Source: Candidatus Fermentibacterota bacterium
GTDB lineage: Bacteria > JAFGKV01
Length of the DNA: 13,971 nt
Direction: 5' to 3'
Assembly (NCBI GenBank): GCA_016928395.1
Contig: JAFGKV010000306.1
Span: forward strand, 1-13,971
Shown here: positions 1-6,473 of the stretch, one piece after another
Position numbering within the stretch: the stretch's first letter is position 1
Layout of the letters: each line of letters begins with the position of its first letter
Translations under genes and position numbers: made by a program
The notes under the pieces: generated by a model
Databases searched by the model: none
Told to the model about the DNA's origin: nothing
Seen by the model: only the letters and a program-made list of their open reading frames with translations

Positions 1-98
1 GGTCAAGTCAGAACATGGGTAACATTTCAGGTTCAGGACATAAGTCGCACGTCTCGAACAGCATCCAACCGTCGGTCGCCGACTGTCCATGAGAACGA
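1..98. other. Non-coding left edge with short direct repeat
   Basis: No gene is visible between the window edge and the stop codon of sfsA. The first 45 bases look less GC-rich than the rest and contain an imperfect direct repeat, TCAGAACAT (8-16) and TCAGGACAT (33-41). The style vaguely resembles sequence next to the ends of IS481-type insertion sequences, but this is an impression from memory: no transposase, complete terminal repeat or target duplication is visible here. Confidence 0.3.
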
Positions 99-863
99 TC
101 AGGGCGCAATCGCTGGGCCATCGCGTCTCAGACAAGGGGCCTCACTCCTCATGATCACGGGCAACTCCCGATCGATGGCCATGCCCTCCTGTGACACGAT
201 GCATCCAAAACAGCGAATGTCAACGCCCGCGGAGGCTGCTGACCGGAGAGCTTCCGCAAAGGGGGGGTCCATGGCAGAATGAGCTGTGAAGCTCCTGGCG
301 TCGCTGCGCTGCACCACGAAGACTACGGCGGCCCGCTGGCCCCGGGAGGCCAGGTTCGTGAGCTCCTGCACATGACGCGTACCTCGCGTGGTCGGGGCAT
401 CGGGGAAGCGAGCCAGGCCATCGTCGGTCCCGCCTGACGAATCGCCCACCAGCGTCACGCACTTGATCTCTACCCAGAGCTGGCCTTCAGGCCTCGAGAA
501 GAGGAAATCCAACCGGCTCTCGCCGGAGAAGACTTCCCGGCGGAGGATCCGGTAGGCGCCGAAGGGCTCTCCCAGCGCATCGCGCCGCCACGCATCCTCG
601 AACAACGCATTGGCCATGTGGGCATTGATGCACACCAGCCCCGTGGGGTGTTCCACGAGCTGTAGCGTCGCCCCCGTGCGGCGCGACTGTGGTTGCCGGG
701 CGGGAGCCACGAGGCACCGCACTCCCGGAAGCAGCAACTCCGCCAGCCGCCCCGAGTTCGGTACGTGCACGGGCACGTCTCTTCCTTCAATCGCCACCAC
801 CGCGCGGAATCGGTTGTCGCGCCGCACGAACACTGCGGATGCTACCTCACCGAAGGTGATCAT
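99..863 (-). CDS. sfsA: SfsA-family DNA/RNA nuclease-like protein
   Basis: This 254-residue protein belongs to the SfsA family, named for an E. coli gene that stimulates maltose (sugar) fermentation and binds DNA. The family combines an N-terminal OB-fold with a C-terminal PD-(D/E)XK-nuclease-like domain. Family signatures seen here are the N-terminal R-x-N-R-F block (14-19), HVPNSGRL (33-40), SRLDFL (116-121), VEIKCVTL (131-138) and FPDAPTTRGTRH (153-164). D119 and E132-x-K134 sit where the nuclease-fold acidic and lysine residues belong. The length is slightly above the usual 230-240 residues because of a short extra tail. The ATG is preceded by GGAGTAGGA at good spacing. It stands alone, 193 bases downstream of another minus-strand gene. 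Family assignment is firm; the physiological role in this organism is not known. Confidence 0.93.
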   Translation of the reverse strand: MITFGEVASAVFVRRDNRFRAVVAIEGRDVPVHVPNSGRLAELLLPGVRCLVAPARQPQSRRTGATLQLVEHPTGLVCINAHMANALFEDAWRRDALGEPFGAYRILRREVFSGESRLDFLFSRPEGQLWVEIKCVTLVGDSSGGTDDGLARFPDAPTTRGTRHVQELTNLASRGQRAAVVFVVQRSDARSFTAHSAMDPPFAEALRSAASAGVDIRCFGCIVSQEGMAIDRELPVIMRSEAPCLRRDGPAIAP

Positions 864-1016
864 GTATCCTACTCCGCAGGGTTCACGGCAGAGCTCAACA
901 TCCTCATGGGTGGTGACCAGCCCTCTGTCCAGCGCCCGCGACGACCAGAGCGAATCTGCTCCGGTAACCGTCGTTCACCCTCGGGTTTCCCTCTCTACCA
1001 TCCAGGACGAGGAGAC

Positions 1017-1059
1017 TGAGGCCCGCCGAGCGTGACCGTTCACAGTTCGCCCGGCCTCA
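1017..1059 (-). terminator. Possible stem-loop spanning the stop codon
   Basis: TGAGGCC (1017-1023) and GGCCTCA (1053-1059) form a perfect 7-bp inverted repeat that includes the stop codon of the 1057-1800 gene. A small inner GTGA/TCAC pair lies at 1032-1043. There is no T-run after it, so it is at best a weak or factor-assisted terminator, or a 3' end stabiliser. Confidence 0.25.
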
Positions 1060-1800
1060 CCCCCGGCACAGCGGTTCGCCGGCGATGGACTCCAGCAGAA
1101 GGGCGGCGTGCTGCACCTCGTCCTGGGTGCCTGATATGCCCAGCCAGACTGATCCTTCGGCACCATAGACCCCGCCTGCTGCCAGCATCCACGCCTCGAC
1201 ATCTGTCAGCAGGCCGATGGCATCGATCTCAGTGAACACAGACCCCGGCATGGGAAGGAGGCGGGGACCCTCGGCCCCCGGCACATTGGTCCGGGCCGCC
1301 AGCTCATGGACATCCTCCAGGATTCGTTTCTCCAGCCCCACTGGGACGATGAGCTCGACTCTACGGCCGACAACGGCAGGCAACACCGCAAGGATGGTCC
1401 CGCCCTTGGGGTGGGCGACCTGGACGGCGGCATGGCCCCAGGGGTCAACGGCATTGGCGCCTTTGAGCACCACATCACCCTGCTGCAAGTCATCTGTCAC
1501 GTCAAACACAGTCAAGCCCTTCTGCCATCTTCCGTCCTTGATCACCACGTCGCCGAAGAACTCGTGGGCGGGAACCGAGGCCCCGATCCCCGTCGTCACT
1601 CCCCGCCGAAAACCCTCCCGGCGGAATCCCTCTCCTTGGCCGATGCTTGAGAGGATTTCCTCGGCCACATAGCCGTTGGTGGTGCCGGCAATGATGGCCA
1701 GCGTTCCCCTATCCAGGACGCGCTCGATGGAGGGGTGCACGACCATGCCGCGCCCGATGAGGCGTTTCCCCGCAGCCGGGGTGATGATGAACTGCTTCAT
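1057..1800 (-). CDS. Conserved-looking protein of unknown function, 247 aa
   Basis: I do not recognise this family and assign no function. The product is soluble, with no signal peptide or membrane segment. It is rich in glycine/valine beta-type stretches: an N-terminal IGRGMVVHP block (15-23), [15 protein letters not shown] (36-50), [13 protein letters not shown] (110-122), [20 protein letters not shown] (130-149), [10 protein letters not shown] (151-160) and a C-terminal [18 protein letters not shown] (207-224). Such glycine-turn motifs suggest a real enzyme or ligand-binding fold rather than a chance ORF. Residues 58-67 contain the odd tandem [10 protein letters not shown]. The start at 1800 is chosen because AAGGAGA (1807-1813) lies 6 bases before that ATG; the frame stays open for another 61 codons upstream, but that part is Arg/Ala-rich and low in information. 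It is divergent from the C10 peptidase gene. Confidence 0.8.
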   Translation of the reverse strand: MKQFIITPAAGKRLIGRGMVVHPSIERVLDRGTLAIIAGTTNGYVAEEILSSIGQGEGFRREGFRRGVTTGIGASVPAHEFFGDVVIKDGRWQKGLTVFDVTDDLQQGDVVLKGANAVDPWGHAAVQVAHPKGGTILAVLPAVVGRRVELIVPVGLEKRILEDVHELAARTNVPGAEGPRLLPMPGSVFTEIDAIGLLTDVEAWMLAAGGVYGAEGSVWLGISGTQDEVQHAALLLESIAGEPLCRG

Positions 1801-1830
1801 GGGAGATCTCCTTGTTTCCCGTGCCTGTGC

Positions 1831-1859
1831 ATAATCTCTAGTGCCTGTCTCCGTCGAAA
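1831..1859 (-). promoter_or_regulatory. Weak sigma-70-like promoter for 1057-1800
   Basis: On the minus strand, TTTCGA (1854-1859) and GATTAT (1831-1836) are spaced by 17 bases and would start transcription about 20-25 bases before the start codon at 1800. The -10 box matches the consensus at four of six positions and the -35 box at only three, so this is tentative. Confidence 0.22.
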
Positions 1860-2044
1860 GGTGTCGGGCTGCCGGGTCAAGATACTTCGTGGCGGCCTTC
1901 GTGCCACATCCCACCCCTCCTCGCGCCCGTGACGTGCGGAATGCACTACTCCTCGCTTCGCGCCGGCTTGCCCTCGCAGCCAAGGGAGGGCGGAGGTGAA
2001 GCCAGCCTGGGTGTCAGCACCTCTGTCTGGTTCCGGAACGAGAC

Positions 2045-2073
2045 TTGCGTAAGATACCCCTGTGCCGTAGTGT
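2045..2073 (+). promoter_or_regulatory. Weak sigma-70-like promoter for the C10 peptidase
   Basis: TTGCGT (2045-2050) and TAGTGT (2068-2073) are separated by exactly 17 bases upstream of the peptidase gene. Each box matches the consensus at only three of six positions. The case rests on spacing and on the adjacent inverted repeat at 2073-2086, which would overlap the end of the -10 box and the start site. Confidence 0.2.
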
Positions 2074-2086
2074 GTCAGGTGTGACA
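2073..2086. promoter_or_regulatory. Candidate operator, TGTCA-N4-TGACA
   Basis: This is a perfect 5-bp inverted repeat with a 4-base spacer (GGTG), lying 55 bases before the peptidase start codon. Size and symmetry suit a dimeric regulator, and the position would overlap a weak promoter. No regulator gene lies nearby to pair with it. Confidence 0.3.
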
Positions 2087-2126
2087 TGTGTCGCGTGTGT
2101 AGATCATCCCCGAGGGATCGCAACCC

Positions 2127-2132
2127 GAGGAG
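2127..2132 (+). promoter_or_regulatory. Ribosome binding site that fixes the peptidase start
   Basis: GAGGAG sits 8 bases before the ATG at 2141. That ATG opens directly onto a signal peptide, whereas the longer reading from a TTG at 2045 would place 32 unrelated residues in front of it. This supports 2141 as the true start. Confidence 0.65.
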
Positions 2133-2140
2133 TAATCCCG

Positions 2141-3577
2141 ATGTCGAGACTACAGCTTCCGTGGACCGCGGTGCTTCTGGCGGTGATCTTCATTGTTTCA
2201 ACGGAGGCAGCGCCCGTGGCCGTGGAAACGGCTCGACAGGTGGCGGAGAATTGGTATGCCGAACGCGGGCACTTCGATGACGGATCGGTGCGGGTGACCG
2301 GCGAAGTGGTCTTCATCCGCGATGGCGCCGAGCTCTTTCGCGCAATCAACATGGAGCCGGTGGGCTTCGTTCTTGTCGCCTCCGATGATGCCGTCATACC
2401 CATTCTGGGCTACGGATTCGACCATCACTTCTCCGATCTGGATCACCCGCCTCAATTCGACGCCATGCTGGCGAGCTTCGAGGAACAGATTCTCTTCGCG
2501 AAAGCCCAAAGCCTGTGGTCCGACGAGTCGACTCGCCGGGAGTGGCAGCGGCTCAAGGTGCCTCCCGCCGAATTCGATCGGATCGAAGAGACCCGCGCCA
2601 TGGCCCCCCTGATGGTTTCCCTCTGGAATCAGGGCTGGTCATGGAACCAGTTTTGCCCCGCCGATGCCAATGGGCCCGGCGGCCATGTGTACGCGGGGTG
2701 TGGAGCCGTATCCATGGCTCAGGTCATGCGCTACTGGAATCATCCGGCCCAGGGCCTGGGGCAGCACAGCTATTACGCGGGTTCCTACGGAAATCAGAGC
2801 GCCAACTTCGGCGCGACAACGTATGACTGGGCCTCCATGTCAAACACCAGCGCGACCAATGCGGCCAGGACCCTCCTCTATCACTGCGGCGTCGCGGTCG
2901 ACATGCAGTATGGCCCCAACGGTTCGGGCTGCTATGCCAGCGATCTGGTGCCCGCCATGGAGAACTACTTCCGGTTCAACACCCAGGCGACGTTCAAATG
3001 GAAGAGCTCCTATTCCTCATCGGCATGGGAAAGCATGATCCGTGCGGAACTGGATGCGGGCCGGCCGATGATGTATGTCGGATCCGGCACGGGAGGGCAT
3101 GCCTTCAATCTGGATGGCTACCAGGGCACGAACTACTTTCACTTCAACTGGGGGTGGTCGGGCTCCTACAATGGCTACTACTATCTGAATGATCTCACGC
3201 CCGGGAGCTACAACTTCACGGATGGTCAAGGCGGATCATTCAACCTGTTTCCCAACAACTCTCTGGATTCGACGCCACCGGGCGCCATAACCAACCTGGC
3301 CGCCGCGAAAGACGGCGTCGACGTGGTGCTGACCTGGGCGTCGGCCACCGACAATGTGGGCGTGGTCGGCTACTGGGTCTACGGGAGCACGTCGTCGTAC
3401 GGCCCGCTTACTCCGCTGCGCTGGATCGTCGCGGGAGGCGCCTTGACCTACACCGCCTCAGGCGCCTGCGGCGACCCCAACACCGTCAATGTGTTCGCGG
3501 TTCGCGCCATGGATGCGGCCCAGAACCAAAGCGCGCCCTCGAACCGCGCGGGGGAGTTCGACTACAGCCTGCCGTAG
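2141..3577 (+). CDS. Secreted C10-family (streptopain-type) cysteine peptidase with FN3-like tail
   Basis: A predicted exported papain-fold endopeptidase of MEROPS family C10, the family of streptopain/SpeB and interpain. The 478-residue precursor has a signal peptide (hydrophobic 7-20, likely cleavage after TEA at 21-23), a pro-region of about 25-150 that begins with the typical ARQVAENWYAERG pattern, and a catalytic domain of about 153-370. The nucleophile is C187 in YAGCGAVSMAQVMRYW; the histidine is H320 in GGHAFNLDGY, followed by FHFNWGWSG (333-341), the usual C10 signature. Residues about 375-470 form a fibronectin-III-like domain (PPGAITNLAAAKDG start, VFAVRAMDAAQNQS end), often used for surface or substrate attachment. 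No PEP-CTERM, LPXTG or Por-type sorting tail is evident, so the product is probably released or periplasmic. It is transcribed alone, converging on the radical SAM operon. No inhibitor gene is adjacent. Confidence 0.93.
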   Translation: MSRLQLPWTAVLLAVIFIVSTEAAPVAVETARQVAENWYAERGHFDDGSVRVTGEVVFIRDGAELFRAINMEPVGFVLVASDDAVIPILGYGFDHHFSDLDHPPQFDAMLASFEEQILFAKAQSLWSDESTRREWQRLKVPPAEFDRIEETRAMAPLMVSLWNQGWSWNQFCPADANGPGGHVYAGCGAVSMAQVMRYWNHPAQGLGQHSYYAGSYGNQSANFGATTYDWASMSNTSATNAARTLLYHCGVAVDMQYGPNGSGCYASDLVPAMENYFRFNTQATFKWKSSYSSSAWESMIRAELDAGRPMMYVGSGTGGHAFNLDGYQGTNYFHFNWGWSGSYNGYYYLNDLTPGSYNFTDGQGGSFNLFPNNSLDSTPPGAITNLAAAKDGVDVVLTWASATDNVGVVGYWVYGSTSSYGPLTPLRWIVAGGALTYTASGACGDPNTVNVFAVRAMDAAQNQSAPSNRAGEFDYSLP

Positions 3578-3692
3578 CGCACCGCATCGTTGCCGCCTCG
3601 CTGACGCCTGTCTGCACCGGTCGGAGCGGCCGTCCCGAAGTGGTGTAAACGTCGGGTGAGCGGGGCGACCTGCTGGCTGGTCTTCTCGCCTC

Positions 3693-3710
3693 GGGGTGCA
3701 ACGGCACTCC
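3693..3710 (+). terminator. Weak hairpin between convergent genes
   Basis: GGGGTGC (3693-3699) pairs with GCACTCC (3704-3710) through one G-U wobble around an AACG loop. It lies about 115 bases after the peptidase stop, in the 181-base gap between convergent genes. It pairs better as plus-strand RNA. No T-run follows, so it is only a possible transcription barrier. Confidence 0.22.
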
Positions 3711-3758
3711 CACGCAGTCGAGCTACGCATGGCGCGGAGCCCGTTCCCCCGCCCAGGA

Positions 3759-4658
3759 CTAATCGTTCGCCGAGAGGAGCATGCCGCAGTTAGAGCCGAT
3801 CTGGTTTTCCTCCAGTTCTCCGATGCTTACCAGCGTCTCAAAGCCCGCGCGTCGGAATCCCTCGGCCACCTCGGTGCACGCGATATGGTCGCAGGGTTCG
3901 ATGAGCCCGGTGAGGCCGGCGTCCCTGGCGGCGCGGGTCGGATTGATGGGGGTAAGCTTGATGAGAAAATGGCGGGGCGAAAACATCCGGGCCACGGCGC
4001 CGGGATCCAGCGGGAGGCCGCGGGCAGGCGCGAAGTTGAGCGTCACTTTCCGGTCGCCGTTCTCCGTGAACCGCCCGCCGTAGTCGGCAATCTGGGCGAA
4101 GCTCCACGTGCGAACCGGTACAAGCCGGCGGCGCACGGCCTCGTCGGTGGTGTGGATCGAGAACTGAAGCTGGAACCTCCCGTCGCCGAACCTCTGGCGC
4201 TTGATGCGCAGAAGCCGCTCGAAGAAGCCGTCGCGCCCCGCGGGTGCGATGGTCGAAACGCTGGGAAAGAACCCCGGCAGGTCGGGTCGCTCATCCAGGG
4301 TCTCCAGCGCATCCAGCACCGCGTCGTTGAGCGCCGGCTCACCCACCCGGGCACACTGCACCTTGAGCCGCCGCACCGGCACGACGTCACCGAGGCGGAA
4401 CCGTGCGGCAATCAGAGTGTCAACCTGGGCAACGATTTCCCCTGCAGTGAGCTTCCCCCGGTACCGGCCGCCCGCATCGCAGATGGCGCAGCGCACTGGG
4501 CAGCCCTTCAGCGTGGATATGATGAGTACCCACTTCTGGGCCCGGGGAACGGGCGGCTGTACCGATTCCACCATTTCCACCAGTTCGCCATCGCTCAGGC
4601 GGCCGACAAAGACCCGCGCCAGGTCATTGGGTGGCGTGCTGGACACTATCTCGAGCAT
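3759..4658 (-). CDS. Short RlmN/Cfr-like radical SAM protein
   Basis: A radical SAM enzyme related to the RlmN/Cfr methyl synthases, which use one SAM to methylate a C-terminal cysteine and another to make a radical that transfers the methyl to C2 or C8 of adenosine. The order of motifs over 299 residues follows RlmN: ISTLKGCPVRCAICDAG with cluster cysteines C53, C57 and C60; EIVAQV (74-79); VGEPALN (105-111); FPSVSTIAP (131-139); FSIHTTDEAVRRRLVP (166-181); IKLTPINP (233-240, like INLIPWNP in RlmN); and NCGML with C291 at the position of the methylated cysteine (CGQL in E. coli RlmN). It is about 85 residues shorter than E. coli RlmN and starts almost at the core, so the N-terminal accessory domain is missing. 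GAGGGTG precedes the ATG. It is last of a three-gene operon, 19 bases after the flavoprotein stop. Family likeness is strong; the substrate is open. Confidence 0.87.
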   Translation of the reverse strand: MLEIVSSTPPNDLARVFVGRLSDGELVEMVESVQPPVPRAQKWVLIISTLKGCPVRCAICDAGGRYRGKLTAGEIVAQVDTLIAARFRLGDVVPVRRLKVQCARVGEPALNDAVLDALETLDERPDLPGFFPSVSTIAPAGRDGFFERLLRIKRQRFGDGRFQLQFSIHTTDEAVRRRLVPVRTWSFAQIADYGGRFTENGDRKVTLNFAPARGLPLDPGAVARMFSPRHFLIKLTPINPTRAARDAGLTGLIEPCDHIACTEVAEGFRRAGFETLVSIGELEENQIGSNCGMLLSAND

Positions 4659-4677
4659 GAATCACCCTCAGGGGCTG

Positions 4678-5571
4678 TCACGTGATCGTAGCCACGGCAC
4701 GCGTGGCTGCCGCCACGCCGTCTCCGAGGGCCATGGCCAGTTGCCCCAGGCCCCCGTGCCGGGCATCGCCGGCAATGAACAATGGCGCGCCGGGGAAGGG
4801 TAGGATCTCGGTGGTGCGCGCGCTGCCGAAATCGAGATCGAGCAGGTCCGGCACCCGTGAGACACGCCCGATGGCAATCAGGATGCCCTCGGCCCTGAGA
4901 CAGGCCTCTCCCTCAGGCGTATCCACCTCAAGCGTCGCCGATGCGGGGCCTTCCGCGTAGGTGCGGGGCGTGGTCTTGGCGCACACGGTGATGGCCGGCG
5001 TCCCGGCCACGGCATCCACAAGCCTCCGGCAGGCTCTCGGCGACCCGCTCCGCATGACCACCGTAACCGAAGCGCCGACAGCCGCAAGGGACAGTGCATA
5101 ATCACACGCCGCCTCCCCTCCCCCGATCACCAAGACCGAGTTGGGCCGGGCACCATGCCGCAGCAGATCGCGCACCTCAAAGAAGACGCGGGTAGTGGCC
5201 CCGGAGATACCCGGCATATCCAAAGAGAGAGGGCGGGTTCCCGGTGCCAGGATCACCGCGCCTGCCGCGATCAGTCCCATGGACCCCTCAACGAGAAGTC
5301 CGGTCGACGCATGGCCGACGCGTTCCACGACCGCCCGTTCGACCGCGAGGTTGAATCGCGCGAGAGACTCCTGGAACCGCCCGGCCATGGCCGGCCCATC
5401 GCAGGGCGTGACCCCGGCCAGGTTCTCGATCCTCCACGCATTGCCGATGAGGCCCCCCGCCTGCCCGTCGCGATCTAGAAGACAGGGGCTTACCCCGAGG
5501 CGCTGGCACTGGATTGCGGCGCTCACCCCCGCGGGGCCGGCACCGATGATCACGATCCGTTCGTGTCTCAT
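4678..5571 (-). CDS. Thioredoxin-reductase-like FAD/NAD(P) oxidoreductase lacking CXXC
   Basis: A 297-residue flavoprotein with the two-dinucleotide-domain fold of thioredoxin reductase. The FAD-binding GAGPAG is at 10-15, GGLIGNAWRIENLAG (39-53) is the usual flavin-contact region, the NAD(P)-binding GGGEAA is at 150-155, and FIAGDAR (265-271) followed by GQLAMALGDGVAAA (276-289) is the C-terminal FAD motif. The redox CXXC that thioredoxin reductases carry just before the second GGG motif is absent: residues 125-145 hold no cysteine. It therefore cannot act as a classical thioredoxin reductase; ferredoxin/flavodoxin-NAD(P)H reductase-like electron transfer is a reasonable alternative (inference). 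The start codon overlaps the stop of the isochorismatase-like gene by 4 bases (ATGA), implying translational coupling. The next gene is a radical SAM enzyme, which would need such an electron source. Confidence 0.88.
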   Translation of the reverse strand: MRHERIVIIGAGPAGVSAAIQCQRLGVSPCLLDRDGQAGGLIGNAWRIENLAGVTPCDGPAMAGRFQESLARFNLAVERAVVERVGHASTGLLVEGSMGLIAAGAVILAPGTRPLSLDMPGISGATTRVFFEVRDLLRHGARPNSVLVIGGGEAACDYALSLAAVGASVTVVMRSGSPRACRRLVDAVAGTPAITVCAKTTPRTYAEGPASATLEVDTPEGEACLRAEGILIAIGRVSRVPDLLDLDFGSARTTEILPFPGAPLFIAGDARHGGLGQLAMALGDGVAAATRAVATIT

Positions 5572-6224
5572 CGTGGCAGCACCTCCTCCACGCTGGTCAT
5601 GACGGCCACGGCGTCGGCCATATTCAGCAGGGAGCCCATGTGATGCGCCTCCTCGCGAGAAGCTGTGGCATCCACCGGCACATACACTTCAAATCCCCGG
5701 CAGAAGGCGCTGCGGGCCGTGGTCTCCACGCACATGTGGGTCAAGACCCCGGTGACCAGTACCTGCGTCACTCCGGCCTGCCGGAGGGCATCCTCCAGCC
5801 CCGTTCCGAGAAAGGCATCGTACGTGGTCTTGCGAAACACATACTCCCCGGGGAGCGGTGCCAGTTCGTCGACAATTGCAGCCTCGGGCTCGTCGGCCCG
5901 GATGTAGTCGGAGAAGAACCTGCCCAGCATGCCCAGGTCGTGGGGGCCACGATGGCCGTGCCGGGTGAATGCCACCATTCCCCGTCGATTCCTCCAGCAC
6001 TCCAGGAGCGCCTCCACCCTGGGGACGATGGCTCGTCCAGCCGGAAGAAAGCACCGGCCCGCCGGGTGCACGAAGTACGCAAGCATATCGATGATGAGCA
6101 GTGCGCATCGGTCGGGATCCAGCACCAAGTGGGGCCTGGGCGCGACCCGGGCACGGATGGCCGCCAGCCACTGGCCGGCCTGGGCTCCCCGGTCTGTCTC
6201 ATCCATGTACGACGCCGTTCTCAT
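5568..6224 (-). CDS. Isochorismatase-like cysteine hydrolase
   Basis: A 218-residue cytosolic alpha/beta hydrolase of the isochorismatase/nicotinamidase superfamily. The catalytic triad is visible: D46 in ALLIIDM, K132 in FRKTTYDAF and C165 in GVLTHMCVETTARSAF, the last with the characteristic context before the nucleophile. Members cleave isochorismate, amides such as nicotinamide, N-carbamoyl groups or ureido acids; the sequence alone does not show which. An N-terminal extension of about 35 residues precedes the first beta strand. The start at 6224 is chosen because GGAGGGAGG (6228-6236) lies directly upstream; a second ATG six codons later lacks this spacing. It is the first gene of a coupled operon with the flavoprotein and the RlmN-like radical SAM protein. 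No menaquinone or siderophore genes are nearby, so true isochorismatase activity is doubtful. Confidence 0.9.
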   Translation of the reverse strand: MRTASYMDETDRGAQAGQWLAAIRARVAPRPHLVLDPDRCALLIIDMLAYFVHPAGRCFLPAGRAIVPRVEALLECWRNRRGMVAFTRHGHRGPHDLGMLGRFFSDYIRADEPEAAIVDELAPLPGEYVFRKTTYDAFLGTGLEDALRQAGVTQVLVTGVLTHMCVETTARSAFCRGFEVYVPVDATASREEAHHMGSLLNMADAVAVMTSVEEVLPR

Positions 6225-6412
6225 GATCCTCCCTCCGTGACCCGCGGCCACGCCTCGTCGGTGTTCGGTCCTCCCTGCGCGCGATACCAGAGGGACTGAA
6301 GCTCCTCCGCGCCCGGAACCCAACCGTCACAGACTCAATGCCTCCAAGTCAATGTGGGAAGAGGATAGATAGCAAGCGGGCCGTCGAGGCTCGGGACATT
6401 CGTGCGTCCGGT

Positions 6413-6441
6413 TTGCCTACGGGAACGCTTCTGGGTAGTAT
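6413..6441 (+). promoter_or_regulatory. Candidate sigma-70 promoter for the B12 radical SAM gene
   Basis: TTGCCT (6413-6418) and TAGTAT (6436-6441) are separated by exactly 17 bases, each matching the consensus at four of six positions. Transcription would begin near 6448, leaving a leader of about 26 bases with GAGGAG (6457-6462) before the ATG at 6474. The position supports 6474 over the earlier in-frame start at 6402, which would lie upstream of the promoter. Confidence 0.45.
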
Positions 6442-6473
6442 GCGCTCCCCATCCACGAGGAGTACGCCCCGCC

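Larger units (their letters stand above)
1801..2140. other. 340-base divergent intergenic region
   Basis: This gap separates the divergently transcribed unknown gene and the C10 peptidase gene. I see no credible small gene in it. It holds ribosome binding sites at both ends, a weak promoter candidate in each direction, and the inverted repeat TGTCA-N4-TGACA at 2073-2086. The middle (about 1870-2020) shows only a small GTGC-N5-GCAC repeat at 1934-1946. Confidence 0.5.

Noticed and set aside
1934-1946. GTGC-N5-GCAC inverted repeat in the divergent region
   Set aside because: Four-base arms are expected by chance in a 340-base gap, and it is not placed near a promoter candidate.
1801-1983. Longer start for the 247-residue unknown protein
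   Set aside because: The extra 61 residues are Arg/Ala-rich and without motif, and a strong AAGGAGA lies directly before the internal ATG at 1800.
3696-4685. Plus-strand open frame of 329 codons opposite the RlmN-like gene
   Set aside because: Its translation shows no family motif, while the minus strand encodes a full radical SAM motif series. It is a GC-rich shadow frame.
5568-6224. Reading the hydrolase as a true isochorismatase or nicotinamidase
   Set aside because: The triad fixes the superfamily only. No siderophore, menaquinone or NAD-salvage genes are adjacent to support a specific substrate.
5640-6299. Plus-strand open frame of 219 codons opposite the isochorismatase-like gene
   Set aside because: The product has no recognisable fold, and the minus strand has the complete Asp-Lys-Cys triad.
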